This document shows, piece by piece, positions 32,198 through 41,056 of a stretch of DNA of 56,799 nt. The translations under genes and the position numbers were made by a program. The notes below the pieces were generated by a model. That model was not told where the DNA came from. It made no database searches and saw only the letters and a program-made list of their open reading frames with translations. The number at the start of each line of letters is the position of its first letter. Position 1 is the first letter of the stretch. Source of the stretch: Aphodoplasma sp045592745 (lineage in GTDB: Bacteria; Bacillota; Clostridia; UBA1381; UMGS1253); the NCBI GenBank assembly GCA_045592745.1, contig JAZNVH010000012.1:1-56799 (forward strand), given 5' to 3'.

Positions 32198-32710
32198 ATG
32201 GATGCAAAAGTTTCAAAATTACTTAATGAACAGATAACGAAAGAGTTATATTCGGCATATCTTTACCTTGATTTTTCTATTTTTTATGAAGCAGAGGGGC
32301 TTGACGGATTTGCTAACTGGTATATGATTCAGGCACAGGAAGAAAGAGATCATGCAATGCTCTTTATGAAGTATTTGCAGATGTGTGGCGAAAAGGTTGA
32401 GCTTGGTGCTATTGACAAGCCTGACAAAGAGCTTAAAACTCTTATGGATCCTTTAAAGGCAGGGCTTGAACATGAAAAGTACGTAACAAGTCTTATAAAC
32501 GATATTTACGGTGCAGCATATGATGTAAAGGATTTTCGTACAATGCAGTTTCTTGACTGGTTTGTGAAAGAGCAACTTGAAGAAGAAAAGAACGCCGATG
32601 ATATGATTAAAAAAATGGAGCTTTTTGGCAGTGATGCAAAGGGTCTATACTCACTTGATGCTGAATATGCTGCGAGAATTTATACTGCTCCGTCACTTGT
32701 GCTTGACTAA
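32198..32710 (+). CDS. Ferritin (non-haem, bacterial FtnA type)
   Basis: A 170-aa ferritin, a 24-mer iron-storage cage with ferroxidase activity. Ligands are in E16 (TKELYSAYLYL), the AQEERDHAM segment and KEQLEEEKNADD. Full length. AAAAGGAGG precedes the ATG. Storage of free iron limits Fenton chemistry, fitting its place beside PerR and rubrerythrin. It ends in a strong terminator. Confidence 0.94.
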   Translation: MDAKVSKLLNEQITKELYSAYLYLDFSIFYEAEGLDGFANWYMIQAQEERDHAMLFMKYLQMCGEKVELGAIDKPDKELKTLMDPLKAGLEHEKYVTSLINDIYGAAYDVKDFRTMQFLDWFVKEQLEEEKNADDMIKKMELFGSDAKGLYSLDAEYAARIYTAPSLVLD

Positions 32711-32729
32711 TTGAATTTTTAAGCAACAT

Positions 32730-32759
32730 AAAAGGACTCGGAAGTTTTCGAGTCCTTTT
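32730..32759. terminator. Bidirectional terminator between ferritin and LysR
   Basis: AAAGGACTCG (32731-32740) pairs with CGAGTCCTTT (32749-32758), flanked by A- and T-runs; serves both converging genes. Confidence 0.9.
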
Positions 32760-32763
32760 GACG

Positions 32764-33648
32764 TCATATATCACCATTTTGAATAAGTTTTAAAAATTCC
32801 TTAGCGGCAGGCGAAAGTGGCGTGCCCTTCAAATAGGCATAGCCTATGCTTCGTGCAGGAACAGGGGGTTCAAGTTTCATTTCACATATTTTCTTTTGTT
32901 TAAGGCTCTCTTTTGAAAATTCCTTGACAACGCACGAAACACCAAGATGAATTGATGCGAACTGAATGAGCAAATCATGTGCCGCAATCTCGATTTGAGG
33001 TTCTAATTGTATGTTCTTTTTGCCAAAAATATCGTTTAAAAACAATCTTGATGATGAATTGTTTTCGAGCAAAATAAGAGGTTCATCGGCGATTTCTTTC
33101 CAAGAATATGAGCTTTTTTGCTTGTGCTCGCTGCCGCATACGAAAATGTCGTGTATTTCAAAGCAAGGGCTAATGCAAAGCTCATCATCCTCGGCAGGAA
33201 GATTGACAAATGCAAGCTCGGCTTTGCCTTCTTTGACAAGCTCTAACATATGGTGAGAATATGAGTTTGCCATTTCTATGCGAATATTTGGATACGTTTC
33301 GTGAAATTTTTCAAGATATGGAAGCAAGAAGTGGCTTGTTATACTGTCGCCGGCAGCTATGATTAAAGAGCCGCTTTCAAGATGGTGAAGCCTTGCTAAA
33401 AGCATCTCGCCCTGTTCTATTGACGAAATTGCATTTTCTATTTTTTGAAAAAGAATTTCGCCTTCTTTTGTAAGTGATACTCCACGCTTTGAACGGGTAA
33501 AAAGCTTGGCGTCCAAATCGCTTTCGAGCTGTCTTATGCATTGCGATATTGCAGACTGGGAAATATATAGATGTGAAGCCGCTTTTGAGAAAGAGGAATG
33601 ACGCGCGGTTTCATAAAAAATTCGATAATAATCAAGCCTGGTTTTCAT
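32764..33648 (-). CDS. LysR-family transcriptional regulator
   Basis: A 294-aa LysR-type regulator: winged helix at about 1-60 (SSFSKAASHLYISQSAISQ), linker helix, and a periplasmic-binding-like effector domain (about 90-290). It is divergent from the CofE-like gene, and the shared spacer holds a TAGTAA-N12-TTACTA dyad overlapping that gene's -35, so control of the CofE-like gene is likely. GGAGCG lies upstream on the minus strand. Effector unknown; CysL/CbbR-like subfamily cannot be assigned firmly. Confidence 0.93.
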   Translation of the reverse strand: MKTRLDYYRIFYETARHSSFSKAASHLYISQSAISQCIRQLESDLDAKLFTRSKRGVSLTKEGEILFQKIENAISSIEQGEMLLARLHHLESGSLIIAAGDSITSHFLLPYLEKFHETYPNIRIEMANSYSHHMLELVKEGKAELAFVNLPAEDDELCISPCFEIHDIFVCGSEHKQKSSYSWKEIADEPLILLENNSSSRLFLNDIFGKKNIQLEPQIEIAAHDLLIQFASIHLGVSCVVKEFSKESLKQKKICEMKLEPPVPARSIGYAYLKGTPLSPAAKEFLKLIQNGDI

Positions 33649-33668
33649 ATAAGCGCTCCTTATAACAG

Positions 33669-33714
33669 TAGTAAGTATTATTTGCTTTACTAATAGTTGT
33701 AATTATATTATAAT
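33669..33714 (+). promoter_or_regulatory. Promoter of the CofE-like gene with LysR-type dyad
   Basis: TTTACT (33686-33691), 17-nt spacer, TATAAT (33709-33714). The perfect dyad TAGTAA (33669-33674) / TTACTA (33687-33692) overlaps the -35, a typical LysR regulator site. Confidence 0.6.
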
Positions 33715-33782
33715 AAGAGAAGCAGACAATGTCAAGACTAATAATTGTTTATGATAATCGTCAAAATATGGAGGAGATATTT

Positions 33783-34973
33783 ATGGAAAGAAGAGTTGGT
33801 ACTGTTTCAAGAGGTATCCGTTGTCCAATTATTCGTGAAGGAGACGATATTGCAAGTATCGTTGTTAATAGTGTAATCGAAGCATCAGAGGCTGAAGGCT
33901 TTGCTTTAAGAGACCGTGACGTTGTTGCGGTTACCGAGTCTGTTGTAGCACGTGCACAAGGAAATTATGCATCTGTTGATGCAATAGCAGAGGATGTGAA
34001 AAATAAGCTCGGCGGCGGTACTGTTGGTGTTATTTTGCCGATACTCAGCCGTAACCGTTTTGCGATTTGTCTTCGCGGTATAGCAAAAGGCGCAAAAAAG
34101 ATTGTTTTGATGCTCAATTACCCAAGCGATGAGGTGGGTAACGCTTTGGTATCACTTGACCAGCTTGACGAGGCGGGTATCAATCCTTATTCTGATGTTC
34201 TCAGCGAAGAAAAATATCGTGAGCTTTTTGGCGAGAATTTGCATCCTTTTACAGGTGTTGATTATGTTAAATATTATGGCGATTTAATCCGTTCGTGTGG
34301 CGCAGAGGCCGAGATTGTACTTGCAAATGACCCGCGTGTTATACTAAAATATACAGACTGCGTTTTAAATTGCGATATCCACTCAAGAGCACGTACAAAG
34401 CGCATTTTAAAAGATGCGGGTGCTAAGTGTGTTGTAGGTCTCGATGAAATTTTGAACAAGTCTGTAAACGGCAGTGGATATAATGAAAAGTACGGTCTTC
34501 TTGGCTCAAACAAGTCTACTGAAGATACAGTAAAGCTTTTCCCACAGGATTGCTTTGATTTGGTAGAGAAAATTCAGGCGATGTTTATGGAGCGTACATC
34601 AAAGCATATTGAGGTTATGGTATACGGTGACGGCGCGTTCAAAGACCCGGTGGGTAAAATCTGGGAGCTTGCTGACCCGGTTGTTTCGCCTGCGTATACA
34701 AAGGGCCTTGAAGGAACACCAAACGAGCTTAAACTAAAGTATCTTGCGGATAATGATTTTGCTGATCTTAAAGGTGAGGAGCTTAAAAAGGCTATTGAAA
34801 CAGCTATTAAGGAAAAGGGTAGCGATTTGGTTGGAAATATGGCGTCTCAGGGAACGACTCCAAGAAGACTTACTGACTTAATCGGTTCGCTTTGTGACCT
34901 TACAAGCGGTTCTGGCGACAAAGGAACTCCTGTAATACTTGTTCAGGGATATTTTGATAATTTGACAGACTAA
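33783..34973 (+). CDS. CofE-like (coenzyme F420-0:L-glutamate ligase family) protein
   Basis: A 396-aa protein of the F420-0:gamma-glutamyl ligase (CofE) fold family: RGIRCPIIREGDDIA near the N-terminus, DRDVVAVTESVVARAQGNY, a GVILPILSRNRFAICLRGIA block and a long C-terminal part ending in GTPVILVQGYFDNLTD. No F420 biosynthesis or F420-dependent gene is seen, and the organism type would not be expected to make F420, so the true acceptor may be different. ATG 33783 follows GGAGGAG (33770-33776); an upstream frame from 33729 has no ribosome site. Regulated probably by the divergent LysR. Confidence 0.82.
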   Translation: MERRVGTVSRGIRCPIIREGDDIASIVVNSVIEASEAEGFALRDRDVVAVTESVVARAQGNYASVDAIAEDVKNKLGGGTVGVILPILSRNRFAICLRGIAKGAKKIVLMLNYPSDEVGNALVSLDQLDEAGINPYSDVLSEEKYRELFGENLHPFTGVDYVKYYGDLIRSCGAEAEIVLANDPRVILKYTDCVLNCDIHSRARTKRILKDAGAKCVVGLDEILNKSVNGSGYNEKYGLLGSNKSTEDTVKLFPQDCFDLVEKIQAMFMERTSKHIEVMVYGDGAFKDPVGKIWELADPVVSPAYTKGLEGTPNELKLKYLADNDFADLKGEELKKAIETAIKEKGSDLVGNMASQGTTPRRLTDLIGSLCDLTSGSGDKGTPVILVQGYFDNLTD

Positions 34974-34984
34974 AAAATAAAATT

Positions 34985-35015
34985 AAAAGGTGTTGCGTGT
35001 GCAACACCTTTTTTG
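34985..35015. terminator. Terminator after the CofE-like gene, convergent with rlmD
   Basis: GGTGTTGC (34989-34996), GTGT loop, GCAACACC (35001-35008), then TTTTTTT; A-run on the other side allows use by rlmD too. Confidence 0.9.
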
Positions 35016-35031
35016 ATATGATGAAGATTTT

Positions 35032-36402
35032 TTATGATTTTTTTAGCAGTGTAACAGTCTCGACATGGCTTGTGTGCGGGAACATATCAACGCCCTGCAC
35101 CTTTTTAATATCATAACCGCCGTTTTCTCTTAAAAACTTTACATCACGAGCGAGTGTTTCGGGATTGCACGAAACGTATACAATGCGTTTTGGGGCGGTT
35201 TTAATAATTGTTTCAAGTGTTATTTCATCTGCACCTTTTCGCGGTGGGTCAAGCATAATTACATCGGCACGCTCGCCTGCGTTATAAGTTTCTACAACGG
35301 TTTTTTCAACAGGACCACAGTAAAAATGTGCATTTTCTATATTGTTTTGTTTTGCGTTTTTCTTTGCATCTTCTACGGCGTCGGGCACAATTTCAAAACC
35401 GAGCACTTTTTTTGCGTGCTTTGCCATAAATAAAGATATTGTACCAATTCCGCTGTATAAATCAAAAACAGTTTCATTTCCCGTCAAAGATGCAAATTCA
35501 AGTGCTGTATTATAGAGCTTTTGTGTCTGTGTTGCGTTAATTTGATAAAAACTTAAAGGCGAAATATTAAATATCAAATCTCCGATGGTATCAATAAGAG
35601 TATCCTCGCCATAGAGAGTGATGTTGTTTTTGCCTAAAATAAGATTTGTCTTGTCCATATTTATATTTTGTATTACACTTACAAGCGAAGGTACATTTTC
35701 CTTAAGCATATCTACAAGCTTATCTGCGTGCGGAAGGTTAAGAGCATTTGTTATAATTACCACCATTACATCACCACGCTTTGAAGTGCGCACAAAAATA
35801 TGACGCACAATGCCGTTGTGCTTTTCTTCATCGTATGCCGAAATATTGTATTTTTCCATAAAGCTTTTTACAGTGTCAGTAACGGCTTTTTGAATTTTTG
35901 GAGCGCAAACGCACTCATCTACTGCACATATGCTGTGTGCGCGCGGAGCAAAAAAGCCTGTGATAATATTTCCGTTTGCATCTGTGCCGACGGGGAGCTG
36001 TGTTTTGTTTCTATAATAATACGGCTCATCCATTCCTATCAATTCGGGCAAACTAATGTCCTTGCATCCACCGATTCGTGTGAGAGCGTCAAATATGCGC
36101 TTGTTTTTAAGCTCAAGCTGTTTTTCATAAGATATATGCATAAAGTTGCATCCGCCACAACGATTATATACGCTGCATTTTGGCTCGCTTCGATATGGGG
36201 AAGGAGTAATGATTTTTTCAATTTTTGCAAAGGCAAAAGATTTGTTGACTTTGAGTATTTTTGCACTTACTATATCGCCTGAAACGGCGTTTTTGACAAA
36301 CACAGTAAAGCCGTCAATTCTGCCTATACCTTCACCTTCGCTGCCTTGAGCGTCAATTTGTATATCATATATTTCATTCTTTTTTATATTTGGCTTGTCC
36401 AT
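35032..36402 (-). CDS. 23S rRNA (uracil-5-)-methyltransferase, RlmD/RlmCD family
   Basis: SAM-dependent RNA m5U methyltransferase, 456 aa. N-terminal TRAM domain (about 5-65), a [4Fe-4S] site (C76, C82, C85 in RCGGC, and one Cys of VDECVCAPK), SAM motif LYSGIGTISLF, DPPRKGAD and the catalytic Cys in VYVSCNPETLARD. The start at 36402 is an ATG 5 nt after GGAGG; the frame also opens at an upstream TTG inside that site. RlmD, RlmC or RlmCD identity (U747/U1939) cannot be separated by eye. Confidence 0.93.
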   Translation of the reverse strand: MDKPNIKKNEIYDIQIDAQGSEGEGIGRIDGFTVFVKNAVSGDIVSAKILKVNKSFAFAKIEKIITPSPYRSEPKCSVYNRCGGCNFMHISYEKQLELKNKRIFDALTRIGGCKDISLPELIGMDEPYYYRNKTQLPVGTDANGNIITGFFAPRAHSICAVDECVCAPKIQKAVTDTVKSFMEKYNISAYDEEKHNGIVRHIFVRTSKRGDVMVVIITNALNLPHADKLVDMLKENVPSLVSVIQNINMDKTNLILGKNNITLYGEDTLIDTIGDLIFNISPLSFYQINATQTQKLYNTALEFASLTGNETVFDLYSGIGTISLFMAKHAKKVLGFEIVPDAVEDAKKNAKQNNIENAHFYCGPVEKTVVETYNAGERADVIMLDPPRKGADEITLETIIKTAPKRIVYVSCNPETLARDVKFLRENGGYDIKKVQGVDMFPHTSHVETVTLLKKS

Positions 36403-36564
36403 ATTTTCCTCCAAGTATATAGCTAATGAATATTATATCAAAAAAATTGCAGTATTTCAATCTGTAAATGATATATTTTGTGATAAATGCACTTTATGTG
36501 GGTAGACATAATTTACAGTATATGTTATACTTTTGATAGACAAAACAAAAAGGAATGATTAACT

Positions 36565-37047
36565 GTGAAGGAAAATTTTAAAACAAATGCGATGCGTATT
36601 CTTGAAAGCGCAAAGATAGAATACAGTGCTCATCACTATGATGCAAATGACGGAAATATTGATGGCATATCGGTTGCAAATAAAATGGGACAACCTCTTG
36701 AAAGAGTATATAAAACGCTTGTCACCATTTCTCCGCAGAAGATTTATTATGTTTTTGTAATTCCTGTTGCGTGCGAGCTTGATTTAAAAGCGTGTGCAAG
36801 AAGCGTCGGGGCAAAATCGGTAGAGATGATTAAGGTTGCAGACATTAATAAGGTTACGGGATATATACGAGGCGGTTGCAGTCCTGTCGGTATGAAGAAG
36901 CAGTATAAAACAGTTATTGATATATCTGCAAAGGAGCTTGATTATTTTTTTGTAAGCGCGGGCAAAATCGGCTATCAACTGCAGATAAATCCAAATACGC
37001 TTGCAGAGCTGATTGGTGCGGATATGTTTGATATTACATTAAAATAA
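36565..37047 (+). CDS. ybaK: Cys-tRNA(Pro)/Cys-tRNA deacylase YbaK
   Basis: A 160-aa YbaK/ProX-like trans-editing factor that hydrolyses Cys mis-attached to tRNA-Pro. Shows the RVYKTLV block with the catalytic Lys, the CARSVGAKSVEM helix and GYIRGGCSPVGMKK, all characteristic of YbaK. Starts with GTG at 36565, AAAGGAATG upstream. Monocistronic, ending at a hairpin terminator. Confidence 0.93.
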   Translation: MKENFKTNAMRILESAKIEYSAHHYDANDGNIDGISVANKMGQPLERVYKTLVTISPQKIYYVFVIPVACELDLKACARSVGAKSVEMIKVADINKVTGYIRGGCSPVGMKKQYKTVIDISAKELDYFFVSAGKIGYQLQINPNTLAELIGADMFDITLK

Positions 37048-37066
37048 TAATTTTTATAAAAATCTT

Positions 37067-37102
37067 AAAGACATGGTGTTAAAAGACGCCGTGTCTTTTT
37101 TT
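37067..37102 (+). terminator. Terminator of ybaK
   Basis: AAAGACATGGTGT pairs with ACGCCGTGTCTTT (G-U pairs included), then a T-run. Confidence 0.85.
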
Positions 37103-37238
37103 GTCTGATAAGATAAAAAAATCCCGACCGAAAGGCTACATAAAAAATGGACAAACTGTCATATATAACACTCTTTAAAAATATATATAAGATAGGCGTA
37201 AGTTTGTATTTAAACAAAAGCAAAGGGGAGTGGTATGT

Positions 37239-39794
37239 TTGTGGTATAACGGAAGTGCACAAAATATAATTTCAAGACTTAATACAAACGCTGACACAGG
37301 GCTTTCGGAAGCGGAGGTCGAGAGCAGACGTGAAAAGTATGGCAAAAACGAGATTGAGCATAAAAAGAAGGACAATCTTTTTATGCGCTTTATAGAGCAG
37401 TTTAAGGATTATATGGTTATGATTTTGCTTGCAGCGGCGCTTGTATCATTTGTTGTGTCGCTTATCAGCGGTGATGCGGATTATTTTGACCCGATTATGA
37501 TTCTGGCAATTGTAATTTTAAACGCTACAATAGGTGTGTTTCAGGAAAGCCGCGCACAAAAGGCGCTTGAAGCACTAAAAAAATTGAGTGCTCCGAGTGT
37601 GCGTGTTATGCGTGAAGGTAAAAAGTGCACCATAGCTGCAAGTGAGCTTGTGGTAGGTGATATAATTTTTCTTGAGGCAGGAGATTTGGTCGCGGCAGAT
37701 GCAAGACTTATAGAATCTACAGATTTAAAATGCGACGAAGCTGCGCTTACGGGCGAGTCGTTAGAGGTAGAAAAAGATGCGCTACTTAGCTTTAGTGGCG
37801 AAATAAATATTGCTGACGCAAAAAATATGGTTTTTTCTTCGTGTGTTGTGACGTGCGGACATGCGGTGGCAGTGGTTACCCAAACAGGAATGAATACCCA
37901 GGTAGGTAAAATTGCAAAAATGATAATTGATACAGATGCCGCCCAAACGCCACTTCAGGAAAAGCTTGCAAGAACGGGCAAAACACTTGGCATAATGGCG
38001 CTTAGCATATGCGCGGTTATTTTTATAATGGGAATAATAAGGCGACTTCCAATGTTTGATATGTTTATGACTTCGATAAGTCTTGCTGTTGCAGCAATAC
38101 CTGAAGGGCTGCCTGCCATTGTTACGATAATGCTTTCTTTGGGGGTGCAGCGTATGGCGGACAAAAACGCTATTATACGAAGGCTTCCTGCGGTTGAAAC
38201 ATTGGGGAGTGCAAGTGTAATTTGCTCTGACAAAACAGGAACACTTACACAAAATAAAATGAGTGTTACAAAAGTGTATGGAAACAGAAGTCTTGCTCTT
38301 GATTTGGCGTCGCTGTGTAATAACGATCAAGACCCGACAGAAAAAGCTATTTTGTCAGCGGCAAAGCTTGACGGATGTGAGGTTGAGCTTTTAAAAAAGA
38401 AATATCTTCGTGTGCGTGAAGAGGCTTTTAATTCAAAGAAAAAGTATATGACAACTACGCATAAAACTCAGGACGGATATCGTTATATAGTCAAAGGTGC
38501 ACCCGATGTTGTGCTTGGAATGTGCAGTATGGAAAAGTTTCAAAAACAGCAAGCAGAAAGCGAAAATCTTAAAATGGCAAGGGATGCTTTGCGCGTGATA
38601 GCTGTCGCATATAAGGATGTAGATGCGCTTTCGGATTGTGATGTGAGCAATCTTAAATTTGTTGGTCTTATTGGTATGATTGACCCACCGCGTCCTGAGG
38701 TGGCAAACTCTGTTGCACTTTGCAAAAAGGCAGGGATAAAGCCTGTTATGATAACGGGTGACCACATTGAAACGGCAAAGGCAATTGCATCGCAGATAGG
38801 AATATATAAAGATGGCGACAAAGCAATGACAGCAGATAAGCTTAACCAGATAAGCGAAGATGAGCTTGTAATGTCAATAAATGAATACAGCGTTTTTGCC
38901 CGTGTAACGCCTGAGCATAAAATGAGAATTGTAAATGCCTACAAAAGGCGTGGCGAGGTTGTTGCAATGACGGGTGACGGAGTTAATGACGCACCGGCAC
39001 TAAAGGCCGCAGATATAGGCTGTGGTATGGGACAAAACGGCACAGAGGTGTGCAAAGAAGCGGCTGATATGATTCTTTGTGACGATAATTTTTCAACTAT
39101 TGTGTCTGCAGTTCGTGAAGGACGTGTAATTTTTGCAAACATAAAAAAGGCAGTTCATTTTCTTTTGTCGAGTAATATAGGAGAAATTGTGACAATATTT
39201 TTTGCTATTTTTGTAGGATGGAGCGCTCCGCTTGCACCAGTACATCTTTTGTGGGTGAATTTTATCACAGATTCACTTCCTGCAATTGCTCTTGGATTTG
39301 AAAAAGCAGATGACGATATAATGGAGAAAAAACCGATTAACAGACGAAAAGGAATTTTTTCTGACGGACTTGGCATGGTAATGGTGCTTGAAGGAATTAT
39401 GATAGGCGTTTTGTCGCTTATTGCTTTCAGCTTTGGTAATTATATATGGAAAGATACTGTGACAGCGCAAACAATGGCATTTTGTGTATTGTGTATTTCA
39501 CAGCTTTTGCACGCATTTAATATGCGCTCGGACCAGTCACTTTTCAAAATAGGCTTTTTTACAAACAAGGTAATGAATTTTGCGTTTGTTATATGTAGCG
39601 CTTTGCAGCTTTCGGTTGTGTGCATAGAGCCTCTTGCAAGAATTTTTAAAGTGACACCGCTTAGCAGTACTCAATGGCTTGTAGTAGCTGCCTTAGCAAT
39701 TGTGCCGTTGGTGGTAGTTGAACTTGAGAAATTTTTGCGTATGCGTTCATCTAAAAAATATCAGATGCGTAGAAAATTCTTGTTTGAAAGATAA
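37239..39794 (+). CDS. P-type Ca2+-translocating ATPase (P2A type)
   Basis: An 851-aa cation pump. N-terminal cation-ATPase domain, then actuator domain with TGES, phosphorylation site D331-KTGT, a short nucleotide domain, hinge TGDGVNDAPAL and ten predicted membrane helices. AIPEGLPAIVTI in M4 and the C-terminal cation-ATPase domain place it in the SERCA-like P2A group exporting Ca2+. I chose TTG 37239 because GGGGAG is 8 nt upstream and WYNGSAQNII matches the family's N-terminus; the GTG at 37230 overlaps that site. The nucleotide domain is compact, as in many clostridial pumps. Confidence 0.92.
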   Translation: MWYNGSAQNIISRLNTNADTGLSEAEVESRREKYGKNEIEHKKKDNLFMRFIEQFKDYMVMILLAAALVSFVVSLISGDADYFDPIMILAIVILNATIGVFQESRAQKALEALKKLSAPSVRVMREGKKCTIAASELVVGDIIFLEAGDLVAADARLIESTDLKCDEAALTGESLEVEKDALLSFSGEINIADAKNMVFSSCVVTCGHAVAVVTQTGMNTQVGKIAKMIIDTDAAQTPLQEKLARTGKTLGIMALSICAVIFIMGIIRRLPMFDMFMTSISLAVAAIPEGLPAIVTIMLSLGVQRMADKNAIIRRLPAVETLGSASVICSDKTGTLTQNKMSVTKVYGNRSLALDLASLCNNDQDPTEKAILSAAKLDGCEVELLKKKYLRVREEAFNSKKKYMTTTHKTQDGYRYIVKGAPDVVLGMCSMEKFQKQQAESENLKMARDALRVIAVAYKDVDALSDCDVSNLKFVGLIGMIDPPRPEVANSVALCKKAGIKPVMITGDHIETAKAIASQIGIYKDGDKAMTADKLNQISEDELVMSINEYSVFARVTPEHKMRIVNAYKRRGEVVAMTGDGVNDAPALKAADIGCGMGQNGTEVCKEAADMILCDDNFSTIVSAVREGRVIFANIKKAVHFLLSSNIGEIVTIFFAIFVGWSAPLAPVHLLWVNFITDSLPAIALGFEKADDDIMEKKPINRRKGIFSDGLGMVMVLEGIMIGVLSLIAFSFGNYIWKDTVTAQTMAFCVLCISQLLHAFNMRSDQSLFKIGFFTNKVMNFAFVICSALQLSVVCIEPLARIFKVTPLSSTQWLVVAALAIVPLVVVELEKFLRMRSSKKYQMRRKFLFER

Positions 39795-39881
39795 AACTTA
39801 ATTAAAAATGTGATGATACATATATTTTGCTGATGCAGACAAAAATATATGTATCATTTTTTTGTAAAAGGCGGCGTATAT

Positions 39882-40562
39882 ATGCTTGTAATACTTGTAA
39901 GAACATTTTTGTTATATTTTATCGTTATATTTGCAATGCGTATGATGGGCAAACGGCAGGCGGGCGAGCTGCAGACATCAGAACTTGTAGTTGCAATCAT
40001 GATTTCGGATGTTGCATCTATACCTATGCAAAATACGGGAGTGCCACTGCTTAGCGGCATAGTACCAATAGTGACGCTTTTAGTATCTGAGATTATTGTT
40101 TCGTTTGTGGTTTTAAAAAACAGAAAGATACGACATATTCTGTCTGGAACGCCAAGTGTTATTATTTGTCATGGCAAAATTGATGAAAAGGAGATGCGAA
40201 AACAACGCTATAATATAGAGGACTTGATGGAGGAGCTAAGAGTTGGCGGCTACGGTGACATTTCACAAATTGAATATGCACTACTTGAAACAAGCGGACA
40301 AATCAGTGTTATACCAAAAACTCAGGCAAGACCGCTTACAGTGGAAGATGTAAAAATAAAGCTAAGCCAGGAGCAAATTCCGCACACAATTATATTTGAT
40401 GGTGTGCTTGATAAAAAAGAACTAAAAAAGAGCGGCAAAGATGAAAGCTGGCTCTGTAAGCAGCTTCGTAAAAATGGTATAAAGCATATTGGTGATGTGT
40501 TTATTGCTGCAACAGACACAAACGGAGAACTGTTTGTGCAGGCTAAGGAGAGAAAAAAATGA
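39882..40562 (+). CDS. DUF421 (YetF-like) membrane protein
   Basis: A 226-aa DUF421 protein: three N-terminal membrane helices (about 3-22, 30-50, 58-78) and a soluble C-terminal double-psi-like region including RYNIEDLMEELRVGGYGDIS, the family's signature. YetF-type proteins occur in spore formers; role unclear. ATG 39882 follows AAGGCGG; the frame from 39849 lacks support. It overlaps the next gene by 4 nt (ATGA). Confidence 0.9.
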   Translation: MLVILVRTFLLYFIVIFAMRMMGKRQAGELQTSELVVAIMISDVASIPMQNTGVPLLSGIVPIVTLLVSEIIVSFVVLKNRKIRHILSGTPSVIICHGKIDEKEMRKQRYNIEDLMEELRVGGYGDISQIEYALLETSGQISVIPKTQARPLTVEDVKIKLSQEQIPHTIIFDGVLDKKELKKSGKDESWLCKQLRKNGIKHIGDVFIAATDTNGELFVQAKERKK

Positions 40563-40936
40563 AGATATTTTTGGCTTCGCTTTTAATACTTGCCCTTACG
40601 GTTTCGGGCGGAATCTGGGCAGATTTTTATCTAAATAGCGTTGCAGAGGATGTAGAAAAATACTGCGATAAGATTTCACAAACTCAGGAAGAGTCGGATG
40701 AGGCTTATGAAAAGACATATAATGAGCTAAACGAGTATTGGCAAAAGAAAAAAAGAATGCTTTCGGTAATTATAGACCATGTTCATATAGGAGAAATAGA
40801 TAAATCCTTGAGTGAAATGGAAGCTGCGATAGATGCGCGCGAGTATGGTGAAATGTTTTTATCGCTTGCACGCGTAAAGACTACAATTGAAACGGTAGCA
40901 CAAAATGAGCACTTTCATTTAAGTAGCATACTTTAG
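40559..40936 (+). CDS. DUF4363 family protein
   Basis: A 125-aa protein with an N-terminal signal-anchor helix (about 3-22) and an extracytoplasmic helical domain (QTQEESDEAYEKTYNELNEYW). It fits DUF4363, which is commonly encoded next to DUF421 in Clostridia. The start overlaps the DUF421 stop, so the two are translationally coupled and probably form one membrane complex. Function unknown. Confidence 0.85.
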   Translation: MKIFLASLLILALTVSGGIWADFYLNSVAEDVEKYCDKISQTQEESDEAYEKTYNELNEYWQKKKRMLSVIIDHVHIGEIDKSLSEMEAAIDAREYGEMFLSLARVKTTIETVAQNEHFHLSSIL

Positions 40937-40974
40937 AGGGCAAAAAATAAAAATGCAAGAATTAATTAATTTTC

Positions 40975-41003
40975 TTGCAAAATGGGGCTGTGTGTACTAT
41001 AAT
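40975..41003 (+). promoter_or_regulatory. Promoter of the RpiR-family regulator
   Basis: TTGCAA (40975-40980), 17-nt spacer, TATAAT (40998-41003), about 55 nt upstream of the ATG. Confidence 0.75.
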
Positions 41004-41056
41004 AGTATTGATATACAAATGTATTTACAAGACCTTTTGGTCGGGGAGGAAGCAAG

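Noticed and set aside
37782..38330. A 182-aa open frame antisense to the Ca2+ ATPase gene
   Set aside because: It is a shadow of a well-supported gene: biased composition and no ribosome site.
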